Origin: an uncultured Holophagaceae bacterium
Lineage (GTDB): Bacteria > Acidobacteriota > Holophagae > Holophagales > Holophagaceae
Length of the DNA stretch: 38,678 nucleotides
Direction of reading: 5' to 3'
NCBI GenBank assembly: GCA_903863195.1
Contig: CAIPAY010000224.1
Coordinates: forward strand, 1 to 38,678
Positions within the stretch are counted from its first letter, which is position 1. Each line of letters starts with the position of its first letter. Positions 18,163-26,452 of the stretch are shown here, piece by piece. Position numbers and translations under genes: made by a program. The notes under the pieces were generated by a model that saw only the letters and a program-made list of their open reading frames with translations, searched no databases and had not been told where the DNA came from.

Positions 18163-19959
18163 TTGACCGGGCCCACCCACACCCCCCAGGGGCTGGCTGC
18201 TTCCGCCGCCCTGAGCACCCTGCCTTCCGGCAGCGGCGGCGGCGCCCTGGCCCGGAGCCGCCTCCCGGCTGCGGTGCTGGTGGGCGCCTGGGGCATGGTG
18301 GCCCTGGTCCACCTGGCGACCTCGCCCGTGGCTCGGACCTGGACCTGGCCCCTGGGCTACCTGCTGCTGGAGGGGCTGGCCACGGCCAGCCTGGCCTTCC
18401 GGGCCTGGCGGTGCAGCGGGGAGGAGCAGCGGGCCTGGACCCTGCTGGCTGCCTCGGCGATGCTGGAGTTGCCGAACCTGCTGGTGACCCTGCTGCGCCT
18501 GCAGCAGGTCATGCCCCCCTGGTCCTCGGCCATCTCCAGTGTCCTCACCCTGGTCTCGGGCGTCCTGGTGCTGGTGGGCGTCCTCAGCTTCCCGCGGGGC
18601 CGGGAGGGACGCGGCACGTTCCTGCGCCGCGCACTGGACGGGCTGATCTTCGCGGCCTCGCTGGTCTTCCTCCTGTGGGTGATGGGGGCGCAGAGCTCCC
18701 TGCGCACGGCGGGCGGGGACGTGGGTGTGCGGGTCTTCGTGGCCTACCTGAACGTGGCCCTCCTGGGCGGCGGCCTGGTCTTCATGACCTCGTACCACCC
18801 GAGCCGGATCCGGGGCCCTCTGGGCTGGCTCGGCGCCTCGGCCCTGGCCTGGCTCGCGGCCCTCTCCGCCTGGACCCTGGCGGGGCTGCCTCCGGTGGTG
18901 GAGACACAGAAGTGGATCCTCCTGGCCGGCGCGATCCCGCTCTTCCAGGGCCTCGCGGCCTGGTCCCCCCAGCCCGTGAGGGCCCCCCTGCCAGGCCTCG
19001 ACCTCGAGCGGCGCGGGGGGGCGCTGCTGCCCTACCTGCCGGTCTCCCTCGCCATCCTGGCGCTGGCGGCCCAGTCGATCTGGCTGCCGGTGGCCGTGAC
19101 CCGCGGCACCTTCAGCCTCTTCCTAGTCATGGTGGTGCTGCTGCTGCTGCGCCAGTTCCAGGCCATCCGCGACCTGCAGGTGGCCCGCGAGTCCCTGGAG
19201 AAGCGGGTGCAGCAGCGCACCCGGGCCCTGGAGCAGGCCCAGGACACCCTGCTGCGCACGGAGCGCATGAACACCCTGGCGCTCATGGGGGCGGGCCTCG
19301 CCCACGACCTGAACAACCTGCTGTGCGCCATGAAGGGGTCGGCGGAGCTGGCGGTCCTCCACCTGGAGGAAGGCCAGCCCCTGGCCCCCAGGGACCTGGC
19401 GCGGCTCGCCAGCACCGCCGACAGCGCCGCCAGCCTGACGCGCCGGCTCATGGGCTACGTGCGCTCCGAGGCCGAGGAGCTCCATGCCCTGGACCTGGGC
19501 CAGGAGCTGCTGCAGATGGAGGCCACCCTGCGCCTCATCCTGCCGCGCTCGGTGAGCCTGGGCATCGAGGTGCCCGCAGACCAGGCGCTCCTGGTGGCGA
19601 GCACCAAGACCCGGCTTGAGCAGATGCTGGTGAACCTCGTGGCCAATGCCCGGGACGCCATGCCCGCAGGCGGCCGGCTGCAGATCCGCCTGCGTCACGG
19701 CCACTCCGGGGCAGGGCAGGTGGTCATCGAGGTCACCGACTCAGGCACCGGCATGACGCCGGAGGTCCAGGAGCACATCTTCGATCCCTTCTTCACCACC
19801 AAGCCGGTGGGCAAGGGCACTGGCCTGGGCCTGCCCTCGCTCAAGGCCATGGTGGAGGCGGACGGCGGCGGCCTGGAAGTGGCCAGCACGCCGGGCCAGG
19901 GCTCCACTTTCCGCATCCTGCTGCCGCGGCTGCCGCTGGAGGAGGTCAGCCCCCGCTGA
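18163..19959 (+). CDS. Orphan membrane sensor histidine kinase
   Basis: A 598-residue protein with a membrane-embedded N-terminal half of about seven or eight hydrophobic segments (about 35-330), a coiled coil with VARESLEKRVQQRTRALEQA, and an NtrB-like kinase core. His381 in GLAHDLNNLL is the phosphorylation site; ATP-binding motifs are NLVANARDAM (N box), VTDSGTGM, FDPFFTTK and GTGLGL. The first codon appears to be TTG with a weak ribosome site, so the N-terminus is uncertain. No response regulator is adjacent. Its last 14 bases overlap the convergent ThiS-like gene. The sensed signal is unknown. Confidence 0.85.
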   Translation: MTGPTHTPQGLAASAALSTLPSGSGGGALARSRLPAAVLVGAWGMVALVHLATSPVARTWTWPLGYLLLEGLATASLAFRAWRCSGEEQRAWTLLAASAMLELPNLLVTLLRLQQVMPPWSSAISSVLTLVSGVLVLVGVLSFPRGREGRGTFLRRALDGLIFAASLVFLLWVMGAQSSLRTAGGDVGVRVFVAYLNVALLGGGLVFMTSYHPSRIRGPLGWLGASALAWLAALSAWTLAGLPPVVETQKWILLAGAIPLFQGLAAWSPQPVRAPLPGLDLERRGGALLPYLPVSLAILALAAQSIWLPVAVTRGTFSLFLVMVVLLLLRQFQAIRDLQVARESLEKRVQQRTRALEQAQDTLLRTERMNTLALMGAGLAHDLNNLLCAMKGSAELAVLHLEEGQPLAPRDLARLASTADSAASLTRRLMGYVRSEAEELHALDLGQELLQMEATLRLILPRSVSLGIEVPADQALLVASTKTRLEQMLVNLVANARDAMPAGGRLQIRLRHGHSGAGQVVIEVTDSGTGMTPEVQEHIFDPFFTTKPVGKGTGLGLPSLKAMVEADGGGLEVASTPGQGSTFRILLPRLPLEEVSPR

Positions 19960-20143
19960 TCAGGTGGATGACCTGCACCACGGCCCCGTCGGGCACCGGC
20001 GCGGTATCGTAGTCGGGCTTGGGGATCAGCAGACCGTCCACATGGATGATCAGCATGGGGAACCGGTAGTTCTTGGCCCGCAGCACGTCCCGCACGGTCA
20101 TGCCCTCGTGCCAGTCGAGCGGTTCCTCGTTAACGACGATCAT
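19946..20143 (-). CDS. ThiS/MoaD-like sulfur carrier in the tungsten enzyme cassette
   Basis: A 65-residue beta-grasp protein that begins IVVNEEPLDWHEGMTVRDVL, as ThiS does, and ends ISGG; the terminal Gly-Gly is the site that is adenylated and thiocarboxylated. Such proteins donate sulfur for the pterin dithiolene (MoaD) or the thiazole (ThiS). Directly downstream of a tungsten aldehyde oxidoreductase, a role in building its tungstopterin is more likely than thiamine synthesis. GGGAG precedes the ATG. The 3' end overlaps the convergent histidine kinase gene. Confidence 0.8.
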   Translation of the reverse strand: MIVVNEEPLDWHEGMTVRDVLRAKNYRFPMLIIHVDGLLIPKPDYDTAPVPDGAVVQVIHLISGG

Positions 20144-20177
20144 GCTGAGCTCCCTGCCTATGCTTGTCCTTCCCCAC

Positions 20178-20209
20178 AGAGAATCGGCCGCGAACGCGGC
20201 CGATTCTCT
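20178..20209 (-). terminator. Perfect 15-base hairpin at the end of the AOR gene
   Basis: AGAGAATCGGCCGCG, AA, CGCGGCCGATTCTCT is a perfect inverted repeat whose edge reaches the AOR stop codon. There is no T-run on the minus strand, so it is more likely to shield the AOR mRNA 3' end or reduce read-through into the ThiS-like gene than to terminate fully. Confidence 0.55.
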
Positions 20210-22434
20210 CAGGTGAACTGCTTAACGACGGCAACTACTTCCGGGAACGCATCCAGGCCCAGCTCCTTTAATCGGGCCAGGGTCGGGACGCCGTCCAGGG
20301 TCCAGCCCCGGCGGGTGTAGACGCTGTCCATGAGCTTCGAGAAGCGGTCCGTGCGCCAGGTGCGGTGCAGGGCCATCTTCTCCTCGGTGCTCTTGCCGGC
20401 GGGGTCGATGCCCAGCTCGTCCAGGAGCTGCTTGTCGTAGCGCTCGGCGCGGGACTCGTACTCCTCGCGGGTGACGGGGCCCAGGGAGCGGTAGGGCGCG
20501 GCGTCGTGCAGGCGCAGCCCCTTGCCCATGCGGATGTTGAACACGCGCTGGAAGTTGTAGACCCGCGCGGACTGCATGATCAGGTCGTCCTTGGTGATCT
20601 GGATGCCCGTGGTCGCGGTGAAGAGGTCCACGTAGTTCTGCACGTGCTCGGGCACCTTCTGGGGCTCGGGCTGGGAGGAGTTGTCCGCGGGGACCACGTC
20701 GTTCCAGGGCAGCTTGCAGAAGCCGTTGAGGCCGAACCAGGTGCGGAACAGGGGGAAGTAGTAGAGCGCCTCCGCCTTGGCCTCGAAGGTGGGCAGCTGC
20801 TTGTTGACCATGTCCATGAAGATCAGCCAGGCCTCGTCGTGCTGGGGGCCCTTGTTGGTGAGGGCGTAGCCGCCCTGCTGGGCCAGGGACTCCTTGGACA
20901 TGTACTGGGAGTACTCGAGGCCCTTGTTCTCCATGCCGATGTCGTTGATGAGCTGGGGATCGCCCCAGCCGTTCCGGATGAAGTGCTCCTTCATCTTCTT
21001 CACGCCCAGGCCGGCGATCTTGCCGAAGCCTTCGCCCCGGGCCATCTGGTGCATCATCTCCAGGTCTGCCGCGGCGTTGCCCCAGGTGAGGTCCAGGCCG
21101 CCGGTGCGCTCCAGGTTCAGGATGCCCCGCTGGTAGCACTCCATGATGAAGGCCGTGAGGGTGCCATAGGTGATGGTGCAGATGCCGTAGGTGTCGCAGT
21201 AGAAGTTCAGCTCGAGCAGGGCGTCGGGATCGAAGACGCCGCAGTTGGAGCCCAGGCCCGCGGCGTTCTCGTACTCAGGGCCGTCCACGGTGACCATGTG
21301 GCCCTGGTAGGGGCCGGTCTTCAGCACCACGCCGTCCGCGCCCTTGGCGCAGGCCATGGAGCAGCCGTACCAGCAGCCGTCCACGGTGGCCTGGGTGCAG
21401 CGCTGCTGCCAGTAGCTGGAGTCGATCCTGTGGGTGTCGGGATGGGAGCCGAACTGGAAGTTGTGGACCGGCAGCAGGTCGTAGGCGTTCATGATCTCGA
21501 CGATGTGGGCCGTGCCGTTGCGGCGCATCATGCACTGGTGGGGATCCTGCTCGCGGATCTCCTTGTGGTACTTCACGCCGGTCTTGGCGATGGTCTCGGG
21601 ATCCGCCGGGTGGTTCAGGTCGCCGGCGACCTTGGGGCCGCGCACCACCAGGGCCCGGATGCGCTTGTTCCGGAACACGGTGCCGATGCCGCCGCGGCCC
21701 GCCTGCTTGAAGCGGACGCAGCCGCGCCGCCGGTCGTAGAAGGAGAAGTTCAGCATGCCGATGAGGCTGTGCTCGGCGGCGGCGCCCGAGGTCACGACGG
21801 AGACGTTCGGCAGGTCCGCCTCGTTCTCAGCGTAGAGGTGGGTGAGCAGCTCGCCCAGCACGTGGCTGTCCACGGGGCCGGCGGGAGCCTCCTCGACGCG
21901 GAGGATGCCCTTCACGCCGTCGATGAACAGGATGACGTCGCGGTCGGCCTTGCCCTGAAGCTCCAGGGCGTCGAAGCCCGAGAACTTGAGCAGGGGGCCG
22001 AAGAAGCCGCCCACGTTGGAGTCGATGGGGATGTCGGTCTGGGGCGAGAGGCTCACCACCAGGGACTTGCCGGTGCCCGCGTACTGGGTCATGCCGCACA
22101 CGGGGCCGGGGCTGATGATGATCTCGTTCTCGGGGTCGTTCCAGCGGGTGGTGGGCTTCACCGCGTTCCAGAGGTGGTAGAGGCCGAAGCCGCGGCCGCC
22201 AATGAAGACGTCCTTCATCTGCTGGGTGACGGGTTTCTCCGTGATCTCCAGGGTGGCCACGTTCACGTAGAGGGTGCGGTTGTTGTAGCCCTTGTCCGGC
22301 AGGCTGGGCGTGTAGGCGAGCTCCTTGAGCACCCTGCAGCCGGCCTTGAAGGCCTCGAGGCCGTCGAGGTACTCCGTGCGCTGGGTGTAGTCGATGGGCA
22401 TCACTTTGCTGGGATCGAAGACGAGCTGGCTCAT
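20209..22434 (-). CDS. Tungsten-containing aldehyde:ferredoxin oxidoreductase
   Basis: A 741-residue member of the AOR family, which oxidises aldehydes to acids, or reduces acids, with ferredoxin and holds tungsten in a bis-pyranopterin plus one [4Fe-4S] cluster. GGRGFGLYHLWNAV, SPGPVCGMTQYAGTGKSLVV and GGFFGPLLKFSGFDALELQG match the N-terminal AOR domain. Cluster ligands appear as C354, C358 and C362 (CWYGCSMAC) with distal C573 in NGFCKLPW; the CX3CX3C spacing differs from the CX2CX3C of classical AOR. It is over 100 residues longer than archaeal AOR, partly from an N-terminal extension of about 50. A ferredoxin gene lies 11 bases upstream and a ThiS-like gene downstream. BamB-like or AorB-like relatives are alternatives. 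Confidence 0.9.
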   Translation of the reverse strand: MSQLVFDPSKVMPIDYTQRTEYLDGLEAFKAGCRVLKELAYTPSLPDKGYNNRTLYVNVATLEITEKPVTQQMKDVFIGGRGFGLYHLWNAVKPTTRWNDPENEIIISPGPVCGMTQYAGTGKSLVVSLSPQTDIPIDSNVGGFFGPLLKFSGFDALELQGKADRDVILFIDGVKGILRVEEAPAGPVDSHVLGELLTHLYAENEADLPNVSVVTSGAAAEHSLIGMLNFSFYDRRRGCVRFKQAGRGGIGTVFRNKRIRALVVRGPKVAGDLNHPADPETIAKTGVKYHKEIREQDPHQCMMRRNGTAHIVEIMNAYDLLPVHNFQFGSHPDTHRIDSSYWQQRCTQATVDGCWYGCSMACAKGADGVVLKTGPYQGHMVTVDGPEYENAAGLGSNCGVFDPDALLELNFYCDTYGICTITYGTLTAFIMECYQRGILNLERTGGLDLTWGNAAADLEMMHQMARGEGFGKIAGLGVKKMKEHFIRNGWGDPQLINDIGMENKGLEYSQYMSKESLAQQGGYALTNKGPQHDEAWLIFMDMVNKQLPTFEAKAEALYYFPLFRTWFGLNGFCKLPWNDVVPADNSSQPEPQKVPEHVQNYVDLFTATTGIQITKDDLIMQSARVYNFQRVFNIRMGKGLRLHDAAPYRSLGPVTREEYESRAERYDKQLLDELGIDPAGKSTEEKMALHRTWRTDRFSKLMDSVYTRRGWTLDGVPTLARLKELGLDAFPEVVAVVKQFT

Positions 22435-22445
22435 GTCGAAATCCT

Positions 22446-22868
22446 TCAGATGATCCGGGGGGCCGGCTCAGGGACTTCCACGATGGAGAGGGCGCCGTGG
22501 GGGCAGACCTTCACGCAGATGCCGCAGGAAGTGCACTTGTGGGGGGTGATCCAGTCGGAGTTCCGCATGAAGGCATCCTTCTCGCAGAAGCCGATGCACA
22601 TGTAGCAGCCCACGCAGAGCTTCTTGTCGATCATGACGACGCCCAGCTTGTTGCGCTTCAGGGCCTCGGTGGGGCAGACCACCACGCAGTCGCCGCACTG
22701 GTCGCAGAGCACTGCGTGGCCGCCGCCCGCTTCGTAGGCCTTGATCTGCAGGGCGGCCTGGGCGGGGTCATCCACCTTGAACACCCGGACGGCGCATTCC
22801 ATCTCGCACTCGTGGGCGCAGTCGCGGCCCGCGTTGCATTTGGCGAAGTCGATGACGAGCTGTTTCAT
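22446..22868 (-). CDS. Four-cluster [4Fe-4S] ferredoxin, partner of AOR
   Basis: A 140-residue electron-transfer protein with sixteen cysteines in four groups: C11/C17/C21/C25, C55/C58/C61/C65 (CDQCGDCVVVC), C85/C88/C91/C95 (CVGCYMCIGFC) and C112/C115/C118/C122 (CTSCGICVKVC). The last three are standard CX2CX2CX3C motifs; the first has wider spacing. The layout resembles the small Fe-S subunit (AorA/HycB-like) of bacterial AOR complexes. It should accept electrons from the AOR encoded 11 bases downstream. The GGAGG before its ATG is overlapped by a GGCGCTTGCGCC palindrome, which could hide the ribosome site. Confidence 0.88.
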   Translation of the reverse strand: MKQLVIDFAKCNAGRDCAHECEMECAVRVFKVDDPAQAALQIKAYEAGGGHAVLCDQCGDCVVVCPTEALKRNKLGVVMIDKKLCVGCYMCIGFCEKDAFMRNSDWITPHKCTSCGICVKVCPHGALSIVEVPEPAPRII

Positions 22869-22929
22869 GGCGCAAGCGCCTCCGGCGGGGTCAGGGGAAA
22901 AACCTGCAAAGGGCGTGCCCCACGCCCTT
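22869..22929 (-). promoter_or_regulatory. Attenuator-like hairpin and RBS-overlapping palindrome before the ferredoxin
   Basis: AAGGGCGTG-CCC-CACGCCCTT (22909-22929) is a perfect nine-base hairpin; on the minus strand GGTTTTTCC follows a few bases later, as in a terminator or attenuator. Next, GGCGCTTGCGCC (22869-22880) overlaps the GGAGG of the ferredoxin gene. Both lie in the 105-base gap after tupC, the largest gap inside the operon. Confidence 0.5.
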
Positions 22930-22973
22930 AAGTGAGGCTAGTCCCCGGCTCTGGCGCCCGCAACGGGCCCATG

Positions 22974-24086
22974 TCACGTTTGGGCGGCTTCGCCCCCCGG
23001 GTGGCCCTTCCGGACCACATGCACGGCGGTGGCCTTGAAGGCCGCCACCACGGGCCGACCCGGGGCGAGGGCCAGTTCCGTCAAGGATTGGGGCGTGACC
23101 CAGGTGGAGAGGTCGAAGCCGCAGTCCAGCTCCACCCGGTGGAAGGGACCCCAGGGGATGACCTTGGTCACAGTCCCCGGCAGCTGGTTGCGGGCGCTGC
23201 TGGTCTTGTCGGTTTGTAAAGACAGGGTCACGTGCTCGGGCCGGATGCCCACCAGGATCGAGTCGCCTGCCACGGCGTCCCCCACGGCGGTGAGCTCGTG
23301 GCCGGCCAGGGCCAGGGTGAGCACCCCCTCCACGGCGGCGGTCACGGTGCACTGCAGCAGGGTCTCCATGCCCACGAAGGCCGCCACGAAAGGATCGTCC
23401 GGGTGGTTCATGACCTGCTGGAGGGCGCCTGCCTGGAGGATGCGCCCGCCCTTCATCACGGCCAGGCGGTTGGCCAGGCGCGAGGCCTCGGCCTGGTCGT
23501 GGGTGGCCAGGAGGGCAGAGGTGCCGGTGTCCGCCAGGATGCGGCCCAGGTCCTCCAGCAGCCCGCCCCGGGTGGGGGGATCCAGGGCCGAGAAGGGCTC
23601 GTCCAGCAGGAGCAGCTCCGGGCGCAGGGCGAAGGCCCGGGCCAGGGCCGTGCGCTGGGCCTCGCCGCCGGAGAGGTGGCGGGCGGAGCGGTCCAGGAGC
23701 CCGGCGATGCCGAACTGCGCGGCGGTGGCCTCCACCCGGTGCTGGCGTTCTTTGGCGTGCACGCCGTGCAGCCTCAGGCCCGCCGCGATGTTCTCGCGCA
23801 CCGTGGTGTCGAAGAGGAGGGGGTCCTGGAACACCATGGTCACCCGGCGGCGGTAGGCCTGCCGCTTCGCCTCGGAGTCCAGGACCTCGCCGTGGAAGGC
23901 CAGGGTGCCTGCGGCTGGCTTCAATAGGGCTGCCAGGGTCAGCAGCAGGGTGGACTTGCCCGCGCCGTTGGGGCCGATGAGGGCCAGCACCTCGCCCGGG
24001 CCGACCCGGAGGCTCGGGATGTCCAGCACCGGCGTGCGGCCGCGGTGGACCGCGAGCTCCCGGACCTCCAGCAGCGGCGCGCTCAC
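22974..24086 (-). CDS. tupC: Tungstate ABC transporter ATP-binding protein
   Basis: A 370-residue ABC ATPase. Walker A is GPNGAGKST, the Q-loop is in MVFQDPLLFDTTV, the signature is HLSGGEAQRTALARA, Walker B is LLLLDEPFSALD and the switch histidine is in LLATHDQ. A TOBE/Mop-like regulatory domain fills about 240-355 (ILVGIRPEHVTLSL), as in molybdate and tungstate importers. The ATG overlaps the tupB stop by four bases. With TupA and TupB nearby, tungstate is the predicted substrate. Confidence 0.9.
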   Translation of the reverse strand: MSAPLLEVRELAVHRGRTPVLDIPSLRVGPGEVLALIGPNGAGKSTLLLTLAALLKPAAGTLAFHGEVLDSEAKRQAYRRRVTMVFQDPLLFDTTVRENIAAGLRLHGVHAKERQHRVEATAAQFGIAGLLDRSARHLSGGEAQRTALARAFALRPELLLLDEPFSALDPPTRGGLLEDLGRILADTGTSALLATHDQAEASRLANRLAVMKGGRILQAGALQQVMNHPDDPFVAAFVGMETLLQCTVTAAVEGVLTLALAGHELTAVGDAVAGDSILVGIRPEHVTLSLQTDKTSSARNQLPGTVTKVIPWGPFHRVELDCGFDLSTWVTPQSLTELALAPGRPVVAAFKATAVHVVRKGHPGGEAAQT

Positions 24087-24781
24087 CGGGGCCGCCGGGT
24101 CTGCTGGAGGTGGGTGAGCAGCGCGTTCACGGAGAAGGCGAGGACCAGCAGGATGAAGCTGAGGGCGAAGGCCACCTCGAAGTTGCCCCGGCTGCTCTCC
24201 ATCACCGTGGCGGTGGTGAGCACGCGGGTGCTGCCCTTGAGGTTGCCGCCCACCATGATGGAGGCGCCGACCTCGGAGATGACGCCCCCGAAGCCGGCCA
24301 TCACTGCGGCCAGCAGGGGCAGCCGGGCCTCGCGCAGCAGCAGCCAGACCAGCTGGCGGCGGGTGGCGCCCAGGGACAGGATCTGCAGCCGCAGCTCCGG
24401 CGGCAGGTGCTGGAGGGCGGCCAGGCCGAGCCCCGCGATGATGGGTGTGGCGATGACCGCCTGAGCCAGGATGATGGCCGCGGGCGTGTAGAGGATGCCC
24501 AGGAAGCCGAAGGGCCCGTTGCGCCAGAGCAGGACGGTGACGAAGAGGCCCACCACCACCGGCGGCAGGCCCATGCCGGTGTTCATGAGCGCGATGACCA
24601 GCCGCTTGCCCGGGAACTCGTTGAGGGCCACGGCCACGGCCGCCCCGAGCCCGAGCACGACGCTGATGAGGGTGGCGAGGCCCGACACCTTGAGCGAGAG
24701 CAGGGTGATCCCGAGCACCTCGGGATCGAGCCCCACCAGCAGCTCCAGGGCCTTGCGGAGGCCTTCCCAGATGAGGTCCAT
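24083..24781 (-). CDS. tupB: Tungstate ABC transporter permease
   Basis: A 232-residue inner-membrane permease with about five membrane helices. The EAA loop region reads LQHLPPELRLQILSLGATRRQLVWLLLREARLPLL, and MNTGMGLPPVVVGLFVTVLLWRNGP is typical of TupB-type permeases. It overlaps tupC by four bases and follows the P5C dehydrogenase gene by 15 bases, so it is translated from the same operon. Confidence 0.9.
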   Translation of the reverse strand: MDLIWEGLRKALELLVGLDPEVLGITLLSLKVSGLATLISVVLGLGAAVAVALNEFPGKRLVIALMNTGMGLPPVVVGLFVTVLLWRNGPFGFLGILYTPAAIILAQAVIATPIIAGLGLAALQHLPPELRLQILSLGATRRQLVWLLLREARLPLLAAVMAGFGGVISEVGASIMVGGNLKGSTRVLTTATVMESSRGNFEVAFALSFILLVLAFSVNALLTHLQQTRRPR

Positions 24782-24796
24782 GCGGGGCGTCGGCTC

Positions 24797-26428
24797 CTAT
24801 TCAGCTTCGAGAAAGGGGAAGGAGATGTCCGTGGGTGGCGTGAAGCTCTCCTTGATGGTGCGGGGGGAGGTCCAGCGGATCAGGTTCAGGAAGCTGCCGG
24901 CCTTGTCGTTGGTGCCCGAGGCCCGGGCGCCGCCGAAGGGCTGGTGGCCCACCACCGCGCCCGTGGGCTTGTCGTTGATGTAGAAGTTCCCGGCGGCGTT
25001 GGCCAGGGCCGCCGTGAGCTGGTTGATGACGTAGCGGTCCCGGGCGAAGATGGCGCCGGTGAGGGCGTAGGGCGAGGTCTCGTCCAGGACCTTCAGCGTC
25101 TCCTCCAGCCGGTCGTCCTCGTAGACGAAGAGCGTGACCACCGGCGCAAAGATCTCCTCCTGCATGGTCACGAACTTGGGGTTCGTGGTGCGGATGAGGG
25201 TGGGCTCGATGAAGTAGCCCACGGACTTGTCGCCGTGGCCGCCCCAGAGCACCTCGGCCTCGGGCGAGGTCTTGACCAGCTCCAGGTACCGCATGGTGTT
25301 GTCGAAGGCCTTCTCGTCGATGACGGCGTTGAAGAAGTTGCGGAAGTCGCGCACATCGCCCATGTGAATCTGGCCCAGCAGCTCCTTCAGGCGGGCCTCC
25401 AGCGCGGGCCAGCGGGAGGCGGGCACATAGACCCGGGAGCAGGCGGAGCACTTCTGGCCCTGGTACTCGAACCCGGCCCGCACGACGGCGGCGGCGGTCT
25501 CGTTCACGTCCCCCGAGGCGTGCATGAAGACGAAGTCCTTGCCGCCGGTCTCGCCCACGATGCGGGGGTAGCTGCGGTAGCGCTCCAGGTTGCCGCTGAT
25601 GGTCTTCCACATGCTGTTGAAGACGCCGGTGGAGCCCGTGAAGTGCAGCCCCGCGAAGCTGGGATCCTCCAGGACGACCTTGCCGATGAGCGGGCCCGGT
25701 CCCGGGATGAAGTTGATCACGCCGTCCGGCAGCCCGGCCTCCTTGAACAGCTGCATCAGGTAGTAGTTCGACAGCACCGAGGTGGAGGCCGGCTTCCACA
25801 CGACGGTGTTGCCCATGATGACCGGGGCAGTGGCCAGGTTGGCGCCGATGGCGGTGAAGTTGAATGGGGTCACCGCGAAGACGAAGCCCTCCAGCGCGCG
25901 GTAGTGCACCCGGTTCCACACGTGGGGATCCGAGATGGGCTGCTGGCGGTAGATGTCCTCCATGAACTTGGCGTTGTAGCGGAAGAAGTCGGCGGTCTCG
26001 CAGGTGCTGTCGATCTCCGCCTGGAAGGCGCTCTTGGACTGCCCCAGCATGGTGGCGGCGTTCAGGATGTAACGGTACTTCGTGGAGATCAGGCTGGCCA
26101 TCTTGTGGAAGATGGCGGCGCGGTCCTCCCAGGGCGTGGCCTCCCAGGCCTTCTTGGCGGCCAGGGCCGCGTCGATGGCCAGGCGCACCTCGGCCTCGCC
26201 TGCCTCGTGGAAGGTGGCCAGCACATGCTGGTGGTCATGGGGGCAGACGGCCCGGTCGCGTCGGCCCGTGCGGATCTCCTGGCCGCCGATGATGAGCGGG
26301 ATCTCCAGCTCCAGGTTGTACTGCCGCTCCAGCTCCGCCTTCAGCAGGGCCCGCTCCCGCGATCCCGGGGCATAGGGGAGGATGGGCTCGTTGTGCGACT
26401 CGGGCAGGCTGAAGATGGCATTCGACAT
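24797..26428 (-). CDS. pruA: L-glutamate gamma-semialdehyde (1-pyrroline-5-carboxylate) dehydrogenase
   Basis: A 543-residue NAD-dependent aldehyde dehydrogenase of the ALDH4 type. The start SLPESHNEPILPYAPGS, NLELEIPLIIGGQEI, the nucleotide site VVWKPASTSVLSNY, HFTGSTGVF, GETGGKDFVF and the catalytic Cys327 in YQGQKCSACSR are characteristic. It oxidises glutamate semialdehyde to glutamate in proline/arginine breakdown and matches the single-function length. It sits between tupA and tupB in one transcription unit (24 and 15 base gaps), although it needs no tungsten. No proline dehydrogenase is visible nearby. Confidence 0.93.
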   Translation of the reverse strand: MSNAIFSLPESHNEPILPYAPGSRERALLKAELERQYNLELEIPLIIGGQEIRTGRRDRAVCPHDHQHVLATFHEAGEAEVRLAIDAALAAKKAWEATPWEDRAAIFHKMASLISTKYRYILNAATMLGQSKSAFQAEIDSTCETADFFRYNAKFMEDIYRQQPISDPHVWNRVHYRALEGFVFAVTPFNFTAIGANLATAPVIMGNTVVWKPASTSVLSNYYLMQLFKEAGLPDGVINFIPGPGPLIGKVVLEDPSFAGLHFTGSTGVFNSMWKTISGNLERYRSYPRIVGETGGKDFVFMHASGDVNETAAAVVRAGFEYQGQKCSACSRVYVPASRWPALEARLKELLGQIHMGDVRDFRNFFNAVIDEKAFDNTMRYLELVKTSPEAEVLWGGHGDKSVGYFIEPTLIRTTNPKFVTMQEEIFAPVVTLFVYEDDRLEETLKVLDETSPYALTGAIFARDRYVINQLTAALANAAGNFYINDKPTGAVVGHQPFGGARASGTNDKAGSFLNLIRWTSPRTIKESFTPPTDISFPFLEAE

Positions 26429-26452
26429 GGGGTGGCGCCTCCGGCCGGCCTC

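Noticed and set aside
20365..22605. Long open frame opposite the AOR gene
   Set aside because: Same shadow effect; AOR motifs are on the minus strand.
22869..22973. Molybdenum/tungsten cofactor (Moco/Tuco) riboswitch before the ferredoxin
   Set aside because: The gap is shorter than the usual element and I could not place its conserved core; only simple hairpins are seen.
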